Below, one piece after another: positions 1 through 5,889 of a stretch of 8,817 nucleotides of DNA. The notes beneath the pieces were generated by a model. It was not told the origin of the DNA, ran no database searches, and worked only from the letters and a program-made list of their open reading frames with translations. Every line of letters begins with the position of its first letter. The stretch's first letter is position 1. Position numbers and translations under genes: made by a program. This stretch comes from Chloroflexota bacterium (GTDB taxonomy: Bacteria; Chloroflexota; Anaerolineae; B4-G1), in NCBI GenBank assembly GCA_011046405.1, contig DSAR01000302.1, positions 1 to 8,817 of the forward strand, in the 5' to 3' direction.

Positions 1-1990
1 GCAACACGCTCATTATATTATACCATGCCAGGGCCGCCTTCAGAACGTAGGTATGGGTGATCGTTTGGCTGATGTACGGTTCGTTCATCCTTGGGCGAAT
101 GAACTGCACACCGAGCCACCCCTGGTCCAAAGCTTGACTGCCCCGGAGATAGTCCAGGGCTCGCTCGGCACGTTCCCGATCGTCTGCATCGCCCTTGTAA
201 ACGCTGGCCAAACCGAGCAGGGCCAGGGAAGTACTCAACGCTTCGCTCGTCTCCGCCAGCCCCCATCCACCATCGGCGCGTTGGGCTTGGCGCAAGAAAT
301 TTTGAGCGTGCTCGATTGACGGCGAATCGGGGCGGGCGGTCGCGAGCAGCCGCAAGCACACGTAGGTGCCGTAGTACGGCCCGTCATACCACCGGCTGAC
401 CCAACTCCCGTCGACTTCTTGTTGGCCCTCCAGGTAGGCGGCTCCCCTCTGAATCGTCTCGGCAAAGCGCGCTGGATCGTAGAGCGCGAGCGCGTAAAGC
501 AGGTTGGCCACGACCTCGTTGTCGGGGCCGGCGCCCCATTTGGAGCGATTGAACGCATCCTGACGTTCTTGCTGCGCTGTGCGCCCCGTCGCCGGCACGA
601 TCCAGGTCTCGAACGATCCATCGGGGCGGGCGTTGTCACGCAATAGCACGGCCAAGGGGCCTTCACAGTATTCCACGACCGCCTCCCGGTGGGCTGAACG
701 GAGCAGAACCTGCATGACTTGCCCCAGATCGTCTGCGTCTGGCGCCAATTCTGGCACGGTGGGGAAATAGCGCCACCCACCGACGCCGGAAGATAAACGT
801 TGATCTAGCAGATAGCCAACCTCGCGCTCGATGAGTGGCTGAAGGTGGCCGGCTAACAAGAGATCGGCGTCACACAGGGCGTCTGCGATGAGCGCCCGCT
901 GGAAAACATCGCCATAATGGTACGCCTGGTCTGAACTGAATCCCTCCTGGCGGGTCAAGTACATGATGTGCCGCGCCTCACCAAAACCGAGCCGCCACTG
1001 CTGGACGACAAAATCGAGCGCATCCCAGGCCAATCGCTGCCACGGGTTCTGTGCAGGGGGCAGGTTCAGGGTGAACGCAGGTTGATCGCGCACCCGCTGC
1101 AGGTTGTCCTGAACGATTCGCTGGACGTCGCACAGGAGTTCCTCACATTGATGGCGCAAATCAGCAATCGTACGACGCCACAAGATATCTGGTATCTCTG
1201 CGATCAAATCATCAGCGCGGTCGAGCGAGTCCAGGGCCAGTTGCAATACATATTCAGCGTGGCCGCCGTAGTAGATCTCACGGGCTAATGAGTTTTGCGT
1301 CGTTTCGCAATCATCCTCGTAAGACCGCTCGTTGAGTACCCTCGCAAGAAGCAAGGAAGGAATTCCATTCTGTATATCCTCCTTCCAATCGTACAGATCA
1401 TCCCACATCTGGCGGGCGACGTAGTAGTGATTGAGCGATTGCACTAACGGCCCATATAGTATGTCGTCTCTTGCCAACTCTACGAGGCCAGCGATGGATG
1501 CTTTAGCTATCCCGGTCTTGGCAACAGCGATCTCGATGGCCAATGGCTCAGTGTACTCTCGCCAGGACAACTTGCCTGAAGCGAAGTGTTTCTCTTGCAT
1601 ACAGGCGCGAGCGTAGGTAATCATATAATCTCTAAAACGTGTCCAGAAGGCTGTATCAGAGGGAAAGAGTTGGAATAACAGGCGATAAGCCTCAAATTGC
1701 ATCGCTTGAGCCCCCAGGGCGTCCATCGTCGATGACATCCCATCTATGACGTCATCGTATGCAAACAGCGACTGTGAAAAGAGTCGTCCGGCAAGAGCCA
1801 ACAGTTGTACGTCCGATGGGCTGAGAGACGGAAACGCTTCCAGGAACAAGTAGGGATGGGCATCGTAGATACCGTTGTCGGTGTTCAGGGGAAATTCATT
1901 ACCCCATTTTTCTTGTAAGTCTAGCAAAGCCGTCGTGGTTTTCTCGACCTGTTGTCGAACCTGGGACGGAAAGAAAGACACTGATGACAT
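1..1990 (-). CDS. Two-domain terpene synthase-like protein (class I + class II), 3' end outside window
   Basis: Reading from ATG at 1990 the frame stays open to the window edge, giving 663 visible residues. The start follows AGGAG at a 6-nt gap. Residues about 1-300 look like an all-helical class I isoprenoid synthase: DDVID at 79-83 matches the first Asp-rich metal site and DDLYDWKED at 197-205 matches the second. Residues about 315-663 look like the alpha/alpha-barrel of class II terpene cyclases and squalene/prenyltransferase repeats: a DADD motif at 418-421 fits the protonating DxDD, and GGW (404-406), DGSW (527-530) and ADGGWG (572-577) are QW-like repeats. Known class I enzymes ionise or condense prenyl diphosphates with Mg2+; DxDD enzymes start cyclisation by protonation. 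The RRG often following the first Asp motif of chain-elongating prenyltransferases is absent, so cyclase or transferase activity is as likely as chain elongation. No signal peptide is seen. The C-terminus is probably close, as the repeat region is nearly complete. Fold confidence is good; substrate is unknown. Confidence 0.85.
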   Translation of the reverse strand, partial: MSSVSFFPSQVRQQVEKTTTALLDLQEKWGNEFPLNTDNGIYDAHPYLFLEAFPSLSPSDVQLLALAGRLFSQSLFAYDDVIDGMSSTMDALGAQAMQFEAYRLLFQLFPSDTAFWTRFRDYMITYARACMQEKHFASGKLSWREYTEPLAIEIAVAKTGIAKASIAGLVELARDDILYGPLVQSLNHYYVARQMWDDLYDWKEDIQNGIPSLLLARVLNERSYEDDCETTQNSLAREIYYGGHAEYVLQLALDSLDRADDLIAEIPDILWRRTIADLRHQCEELLCDVQRIVQDNLQRVRDQPAFTLNLPPAQNPWQRLAWDALDFVVQQWRLGFGEARHIMYLTRQEGFSSDQAYHYGDVFQRALIADALCDADLLLAGHLQPLIEREVGYLLDQRLSSGVGGWRYFPTVPELAPDADDLGQVMQVLLRSAHREAVVEYCEGPLAVLLRDNARPDGSFETWIVPATGRTAQQERQDAFNRSKWGAGPDNEVVANLLYALALYDPARFAETIQRGAAYLEGQQEVDGSWVSRWYDGPYYGTYVCLRLLATARPDSPSIEHAQNFLRQAQRADGGWGLAETSEALSTSLALLGLASVYKGDADDRERAERALDYLRGSQALDQGWLGVQFIRPRMNEPYISQTITHTYVLKAALAWYNIMSVL

Positions 1991-1996
1991 CTTTAT

Positions 1997-2018
1997 CTCC
2001 TAACCTGGACAAACCAGG
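1997..2018 (-). promoter_or_regulatory. Shine-Dalgarno and small hairpin before the terpene synthase
   Basis: On the minus strand AGGAG (2001-1997) lies 6 nt before the ATG at 1990 and fixes the start. Just upstream is CCTGG-TTTGT-CCAGG (2018-2004), a 5-bp stem with a 5-nt loop. It has no T-run, so it is not a terminator. It may shape the leader or be a protein-binding palindrome; the hairpin role is a guess. Confidence 0.5.
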
Positions 2019-2033
2019 ACTAAAAAGGAATCT

Positions 2034-2297
2034 TTGACCGCCAAATTCTTGCTCGCTGTGCAAGGATTCTATTGGTTAGGCCCTAACATGGACGAGCCAG
2101 AACCCAAAAGAGACACCGACGGAAAGTACTTGCTCAATGTACAAGAATCGCATCGGTTAGGTCATAATTTCGACTTGCATCAATCTGATGTAAAAATCGT
2201 CAAATGCTCCCAGGAATGGCATAATCTACGGAACATCCTGGTTGTCGTTGCTGGTGATCCTGTTGCCTGGAATATGCGACGACGCAGCGAGATTTAG
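2034..2297 (+). other. 303-bp gap with an open plus-strand frame of doubtful reality
   Basis: The gap between the second peptide gene and the terpene synthase contains a TTG-started plus-strand frame of 87 residues, with AAGGA 4 nt upstream. It matches no family I recognise. Against it: it lies opposite the minus-strand cluster, its start is only about 43 bp from the terpene synthase start, and it uses TTG. In its favour: the frame contains an internal duplication that looks codon-like (see the repeat at 2043-2174). On the minus strand the gap has only very short frames. I treat it as leader/intergenic DNA, with a small protein as the alternative. Confidence 0.25.
2043..2174. repeat. Diverged 81-bp-period direct repeat
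   Basis: Segments 2043-2093 and 2124-2174 align without gaps at 36 of 51 bases, 81 bp apart. Read on the plus strand, 9 of 17 residues are identical (pattern K-x-L-L-x-V-Q then L-G-x-N-x-D), and four codons differ only at the third base. The first copy also contains GTTAGG-C-CCTAAC (2075-2087), a 13-bp palindrome. The element could be an old coding duplication or a double regulatory site in front of the terpene synthase gene. Confidence 0.55.
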
Positions 2298-2542
2298 GGA
2301 TAGTTGAGACTGCATGGATGAAAACCATTACAAATGCAGGGGTTCGGGCAGACGTCGCTGGTGCACGTATACGCACCGTGACAAGCGCAGAGTAGTCCAT
2401 ATTGTTGATGGCGCCAATTGATCGACTGAGGTAAAGTATCCGTCGTCTCCAGATGGTGTTCCAAGTCCCCGACATTCAACTCCTCGGAGTTCAAACTGGT
2501 GAGTTCTTCTGGACAGCGCTTTTGTCTATGCACTTTGACCAT
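2294..2542 (-). CDS. Cys-rich RiPP precursor-like peptide, copy B
   Basis: An 82-residue peptide whose leader and core align with those of the peptide at 2798-3058. Leader residues 16-32 fit SLNxxxLxVxxLEHxLE, as in copy A. The core begins with CxCxGxYTC at 52-60, then four residues, then CPxxCxCNGxxPC at 65-77, with all seven Cys in register with copy A. It lacks the three-Cys N-terminal extension and the last Cys of copy A, and has an extra Cys at position 10 in a basic N-terminal segment. The ATG at 2542 has only a weak ribosome site (GGAA). By family logic the leader would recruit the SPASM enzyme, which would crosslink core Cys side chains. It could be a poorly translated, decaying paralogue or a second substrate. 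Confidence 0.75.
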   Translation of the reverse strand: MVKVHRQKRCPEELTSLNSEELNVGDLEHHLETTDTLPQSINWRHQQYGLLCACHGAYTCTSDVCPNPCICNGFHPCSLNYP

Positions 2543-2580
2543 TAACTATTCCATGTTCTGTTGTACGAGAATGGATCATT

Positions 2581-2640
2581 GAGGGATGGTAGGGGTCAAG
2601 AGTGTTTCAATCCACCTGTGTTTTGCCCATACCATCCCTC
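2581..2640. repeat. Long inverted repeat between the two peptide genes
   Basis: GAGGGATGGTA (2581-2591) is perfectly complementary to TACCATCCCTC (2630-2640). Three further G-C pairs (2592-2594 with 2626-2628) form across a single bulged A, leaving a loop of about 31 nt. In the minus-strand transcript it lies just 5' of copy B. No T-run follows on either strand, so it is not a classic intrinsic terminator. mRNA stabilisation, processing or partial attenuation would fit. Confidence 0.65.
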
Positions 2641-2686
2641 CACTTTTCAGAAGGATCTGGAACCAATACGGTTTCAAGGTTGCCGG

Positions 2687-2712
2687 AACCAGGTTTTCTC
2701 GAAAGCCTGGTT
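2687..2712. repeat. Hairpin between the two peptide genes
   Basis: AACCAGGTTTT (2687-2697) pairs with AAAGCCTGGTT (2702-2712) around a CTCG loop: 11 positions, of which one is T-G. On the minus strand that one becomes A-C, so the fold is slightly weaker there. No T-run follows. It lies downstream of copy A on the minus strand. Confidence 0.55.
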
Positions 2713-2754
2713 TCTCTGCGGTTATCAAACTGGATTGGATCTAGATTCTAGCCG

Positions 2755-2776
2755 CCGACTGCCCTGAAACAGTTGG
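2755..2776. repeat. Weak hairpin downstream of precursor A
   Basis: CCGACTG (2755-2761) and CAGTTGG (2770-2776) are near-complementary with an 8-nt loop; one position is G-T on the plus strand and A-C on the minus. It begins about 20 bp after the copy A stop codon. Possibly a transcript-end or stabilising structure, but short enough to be chance. Confidence 0.3.
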
Positions 2777-2797
2777 TGTAGATGGCAAAGTCTGATC

Positions 2798-3058
2798 CTA
2801 TGGCTGTATTGGTTTTGGTTCCGGGCCGAGTTTAATGCAGTCGGCGATACATGGCTCGTAGCCATTGCATGCGCAGTTCGTTGGGCAGGAGTAGTTGTTG
2901 CACGTATACGTACCTCTGCAGGTACAGACATCGGTGTTGCAATCGCACCAGACCCCGAGGGGCTCGCCTATCGTGGCGGCCAGCTCGAGGCGGTGTTCCA
3001 ACTCTTCGACGTCCAGATCTGCAAAGTTCAGACTCTTGATTTCGTCGTGCTTACTCAC
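2798..3058 (-). CDS. Cys-rich RiPP precursor-like peptide, copy A
   Basis: An 86-residue peptide starting at GTG 3058, chosen because a strong Shine-Dalgarno lies 8 nt upstream. The N-terminal half is a Cys-free, acidic, helix-prone leader (residues 1-37, with DLDVEELEHRLELA at 14-27), typical of ribosomally made, modified peptides. The C-terminal half holds ten Cys in 37 residues: 38, 40, 45, 47, 53, 58, 62, 64, 70 and 74. It contains CxCxGxYTC (45-53) and CPxxCxCNGxxPC (58-70), shared with copy B, and ends in a Pro/Lys tail. There is no signal peptide and no obvious protease double-Gly site. The SPASM maturase gene lies 230 bp upstream on the same strand, which suggests thioether or other radical-made crosslinks (sacti- or ranthipeptide-like). 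A metal-binding mini-protein is the main alternative. Confidence 0.82.
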   Translation of the reverse strand: MSKHDEIKSLNFADLDVEELEHRLELAATIGEPLGVWCDCNTDVCTCRGTYTCNNYSCPTNCACNGYEPCIADCIKLGPEPKPIQP

Positions 3059-3066
3059 GGTTAAAA

Positions 3067-3074
3067 CCTCCTTA
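3067..3074 (-). promoter_or_regulatory. Strong Shine-Dalgarno for precursor A
   Basis: TAAGGAGG on the minus strand (3074-3067) lies 8 nt before the GTG at 3058. It is the strongest ribosome site in the cluster and decides the non-ATG start. It suggests copy A is translated at a high rate, as expected for a precursor peptide. Confidence 0.85.
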
Positions 3075-3175
3075 GGTCTATCGTGTCCAACTCATTGGTC
3101 AGTTGAACAGTGGAATCGATTACTCACAGCATTTCGCCCTGCAAGTCGCGCGCCCCTGTTTCGTAGAAGATACGC

Positions 3176-3190
3176 CGGTCATTTTGACCG
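3176..3190. repeat. Short perfect palindrome before precursor A
   Basis: CGGTCA-TTT-TGACCG gives a 6-bp perfect stem with a 3-nt spacer in the 230-bp gap between the maturase gene and precursor A. No T-run follows on either strand. It could be an operator or a weak attenuator. I see no convincing promoter hexamer pair elsewhere in the gap. Confidence 0.4.
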
Positions 3191-3288
3191 TGATTTAGGC
3201 CCCTTCTTAGCCATGCCATTGCCCCGGACAGGCGCAAGCCCTCTACGCAGGGTTGTGGCGCTTCAGAGACCATTGTCAATCGATTGTT

Positions 3289-4788
3289 TCAGGATTCACA
3301 CACTTGGGCTGGCTTTGGGACCTGCTTTTCGCCAGCAATGAATCTAAAATAGGCGCTGGCGGTGCTGTCTCGAAAGCGAGCTGCAAATCCGTCGCAGTAA
3401 CTGGTGAAGAGTTCGTCGTAGCGATTCAAGGCGCGGGCGGCACACCCGCCTCCGCAATAGAGGGCATAGCGGCACTGGCGACACGCTGGGTTGCTGGTCA
3501 CGTTGCGGCTGCGCCATGTTTTCTCCTGTTCGACGTTCAACACGACATCGCCATCAGCAGTGATGTACCCGATACGAATATTTGGGTCGCCGGTTCGTTC
3601 CCAGCAGGCGTACAGATCACCGAAAGGGTCGACAACGTACATCGTGTTGTGAGCTGCACAAAAGCTGGCCTTGAAACTGGGATTCGCCTGCTTGTCAAAG
3701 ATGTGCCATATGCGGTCTTCGAGATTGTCGTCGGGTCGGCTGATAACTGCTAGGCTGGGATACTGTTCCCGCATCTCGGTCAATGCCTTATCCAATTGGT
3801 GGGAACTCATGGTCGTTTTGACCGCTGTCTTCTCGTTAGCTGCGCTGATGGGGGATGTGTAGGCGGAGAATTTCTCCTCTTGGTCCCACCCCCTGGCAAT
3901 GATCTCGTCGGCCAACTCGGGCAATTGGTGGATATTGTCGCGGTCGATGTTCATCCGGATATGAAGATGAACGTTCAAGCTAAGAGCCATGTCGATGTTC
4001 CGGGCGATGCGTTCGAATGACGGCGAATCATCAACGTAGATGCGCCGCTTGTCGTGTTCGTGGGGTGGACCGTCGAGCGTGATCTGGAGACTCGAAATCT
4101 TATCCGGGCCTAGCATGTCTCGATAAGCGTGTAGTTCAGTGCCATTCGTGACCGCCGAAAAATTTGTCTGGCCGCGATCCAAAGCTTTTTTGAAAATATA
4201 TTCGACGATAGAGCGATTTTTTTCCAATAGAGGTTCTCCTCCATAGAAACCAATATTGAGAAAAGGTTGGGAATCCTCCGGCAAATGATGATGAGCCTCC
4301 AGTTTTGGCATAGCGGCGAAGAGGCGATCGACGAGTTCCGGTTGCATAGTGGTTTCGAGCAAATGTTTGAAAGCCGGATCGGTGCGCATGTGATCCTGGT
4401 AACAATAGGGGCAGCGCAGATTGCAATCGTAGGAGGGCATAAATATGTAAGCAGGCATTTGACGGGTGGCGGCATCGTGAATCGTCTCTACGATCTTTTC
4501 GAAGAGGGCGGCTTCCTCCACAGCAGTTTTTTCGGTCAGATATCCCCGTCGCTTGAGGATCTGGATCGTTTCCGCCGAGGGTGAGGTCACATCCTGGTTG
4601 GTGGGCAAGCCTGCTTTCTGATCTCCAGCCGTATGGGTAGGAGAAAAGCGCGGTTCCAATGAATGGAGGTAGTTTGCCACACGACGAGAGACCCTGTCGT
4701 AGGCCCCCGTGTAACCGTGTACGAGAAGCACGTCCTCTGCGTTGTCGGGCAAATCTACGTAGATGACATAATCACTTGCACGAAGCAT
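3289..4788 (-). CDS. Radical SAM/SPASM peptide maturase
   Basis: A 499-residue enzyme. Residues about 1-105 form an N-terminal region (LLVHGYTGAYDRVSRRVANYL at 21-41 in part, then a predicted helix ending RRGYL) that resembles leader-recognition segments of peptide-modifying radical SAM enzymes. The radical SAM core starts at CNLRCPYC (122-129), the CxxxCxxC that ligates the SAM-cleaving 4Fe-4S cluster, followed by GGEP (183-186) for SAM binding. The SPASM domain has C377, G390-x4-C395, C436-x2-C439-x5-C445-x3-C449 and C465, the full set for two auxiliary clusters. This is the architecture of sactisynthase- and ranthipeptide-type maturases. The ATG at 4788 follows AAGGAG at 8 nt. The neighbouring Cys-rich peptides are the obvious substrates. 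Which residues it crosslinks cannot be read from sequence. Confidence 0.93.
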   Translation of the reverse strand: MLRASDYVIYVDLPDNAEDVLLVHGYTGAYDRVSRRVANYLHSLEPRFSPTHTAGDQKAGLPTNQDVTSPSAETIQILKRRGYLTEKTAVEEAALFEKIVETIHDAATRQMPAYIFMPSYDCNLRCPYCYQDHMRTDPAFKHLLETTMQPELVDRLFAAMPKLEAHHHLPEDSQPFLNIGFYGGEPLLEKNRSIVEYIFKKALDRGQTNFSAVTNGTELHAYRDMLGPDKISSLQITLDGPPHEHDKRRIYVDDSPSFERIARNIDMALSLNVHLHIRMNIDRDNIHQLPELADEIIARGWDQEEKFSAYTSPISAANEKTAVKTTMSSHQLDKALTEMREQYPSLAVISRPDDNLEDRIWHIFDKQANPSFKASFCAAHNTMYVVDPFGDLYACWERTGDPNIRIGYITADGDVVLNVEQEKTWRSRNVTSNPACRQCRYALYCGGGCAARALNRYDELFTSYCDGFAARFRDSTASAYFRFIAGEKQVPKPAQVCES

Positions 4789-4796
4789 TTTCTTTA

Positions 4797-4802
4797 CTCC
4801 TT
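4797..4802 (-). promoter_or_regulatory. Shine-Dalgarno of the maturase gene
   Basis: AAGGAG on the minus strand (4802-4797), 8 nt before the ATG at 4788, supports that start. Confidence 0.75.
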
Positions 4803-4824
4803 GTATATTATCTTGGCTTATTCG

Positions 4825-4852
4825 ATTATCTGGCGCCGCTGCTGATTTTCAC
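4825..4852 (-). promoter_or_regulatory. Possible promoter for the maturase gene
   Basis: On the minus strand GTGAAA (4852-4847) and GATAAT (4830-4825) are separated by 16 bp, giving a leader of about 30 nt. The -35 matches the consensus at only four of six positions, and a second AGATAAT sits closer to the gene (around 4813-4807), so the call is tentative. Confidence 0.3.
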
Positions 4853-4856
4853 GACT

Positions 4857-4891
4857 CGACGTTCGTAGCCAAGATCTGATTGTCCGATCAC
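4857..4891. repeat. Copy 1 of a degenerate dispersed repeat
   Basis: This stretch, from CGACGTTCGTAGCCAAGA to ATCAC, aligns with 8010-8044 at roughly 80% identity allowing one-base gaps. Both copies lie in non-coding DNA. The shared core is TTCGTRGCCAAGA. Confidence 0.5.
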
Positions 4892-4984
4892 AAAAGCGAA
4901 GTGGCACCGGCTGGAACGAGGAGAGCGAGTTGTAGCACGGTATTTCAAAATTGATTCTGGTTCCATTAAAGCAGAATTTTGTCC

Positions 4985-5118
4985 AATGCGCAACGGCGTA
5001 CACGACAGTTTTTATCCTGTCGTGTACGCCAGTATTTACCTGTCGTGTGCGCCAGTTTTTATCCTGTCGTGTACGCCAGTATTCACCTGTCGATTACGAC
5101 AGGTAAACTGGGCGCATT
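4985..5118. repeat. Ordered repeat array with inverted ends
   Basis: The unit CCTGTCGTGTACGCC occurs at 5016-5030, 5039-5053 (one change, GTG for GTA) and 5063-5077, with 23- and 24-bp periods and spacers AGTATTTA, AGTTTTTAT and AGTATTCA. On the left an inverted copy (4995-5008) pairs perfectly over 14 bp with 5017-5030 around an 8-nt loop. On the right the array ends in CCTGTCG-ATTA-CGACAGG (5086-5103), a 7-bp perfect stem. The whole is enclosed by AATGCGC (4985-4991) and GCGCATT (5112-5118). The spacers are nearly identical to each other, so it is not a CRISPR. It lies about 200 bp upstream of the maturase start and could be an operator array, a REP/MITE-like element or an RNA-forming structure. 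Confidence 0.8.
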
Positions 5119-5167
5119 TTCAGGCTGAGGGTAACTGCTCGAGGTCTTGGAATCGTTGAATCACCTA

Positions 5168-5889
5168 ATGTCCAGCCGCTTGGCGCCAAACGAGCACTGT
5201 GCTTGGTGCAGGCAATTGGTTCCCGGCGAAAGATGGCATTGACATAGTCATCCAAATCGTGAGCGGAGTGAGCGGAGCTCCCACGTCCTGCAGCTCGCGC
5301 AACACATGCAAGCAGGCGACCTGGAAGCGTTCTTCACGGCGCAGAGCAGTGTATTGACCAGCCACGGGCGGATTGACACGGTGCTAAGCGAGCCCCCTCC
5401 AACCGAAGTGGAGGAGCCCTTCGTGCCCCCGCCGGAACTCCTCGCCGAAATTGAGGATAAGATGCTGCGCCAGTGGATCAACGAGTCAATCCCGGCCCTG
5501 GGTGGACAGACGCCCCGGGAGGCGGTCAAGGTCCTGGAACTGATCGAGTACTCGGTGCAAACGCAAAAGAGAAGGCCCAAGAGGCCGGGGATATTCGCTC
5601 CAGATCACCGCAAGGTCAAGAAGATGCTGGGCGAGATGCTCGAGGGGGAAGATGACGGGCCGGACCAACTGGCCTTCGGTGAGTCAGTGGACACAGTCAA
5701 GGTCAATCTGCTGGCGCACCTGTGGAGAAGTGGGCCAACGTCATCCTGGAGGAGACGCGCGCCGAGAGCGCCGATGATCTGGTGGGCAAGCGGGCAATCA
5801 CTGAGATGGAGCCTACACGTCATAAAAACGCCAAAGCTGCCAAAGAGTTCTTCGAAAAGCTGTTAGGGCCTAAGCAACTACAAAATTAA
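5168..5889 (+). pseudogene. Broken gene of a small protein with a PALGG-TPREA motif
   Basis: The fragments form one decayed gene. ATG at 5168 starts a frame reading NEHCAWCRQLVPGERWH, with a CxxC zinc-site look, which stops at TGA 5240. The same frame then runs from 5243 to about 5725 and includes QWINESIPALGGQTPREAVK, which resembles the W-x(4)-PALGG-TPREA motif of SEC-C/MbcA-ParS-antitoxin-type C-terminal domains. Near 5710-5725 the coding pattern passes into another frame (VEKWANVILEE, then KNAKAAKEFFEKLLGPKQLQN in part) that ends at TAA 5889. The two lesions argue for a pseudogene; a sequencing error could explain one of them. The ribosome site at the ATG is weak. Its end overlaps the convergent queA by 12 bp. 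Family assignment is tentative. Confidence 0.6.

Noticed and set aside
16..27. TATAAT-like sequence near the left edge
   Set aside because: It lies inside the coding frame at the end of the terpene-synthase-like protein and has no matching -35.
235..780. Minus-strand open frame of 181 residues
   Set aside because: It lies in another frame of the terpene-synthase-like gene, whose long frame with ordered motifs is clearly the coding one.
2604..2613. GTTTCAATCC, similar to the end of many CRISPR repeats
   Set aside because: Only one copy is present, with no spacers and no cas gene; it falls in the loop of the 2581-2640 hairpin.
3274..3279. TTGACA on the minus strand as a -35 for precursor A
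   Set aside because: No -10-like hexamer occurs 16-18 bp downstream.
4995..5103. Repeat array as a CRISPR
   Set aside because: Intervals between units are only 8-9 bp and nearly identical, unlike spacers.
5240..5242. In-frame TGA as a possible recoded (selenocysteine) codon
   Set aside because: The frame is also broken near 5720 and no catalytic context for selenocysteine is visible; a pseudogene is simpler.
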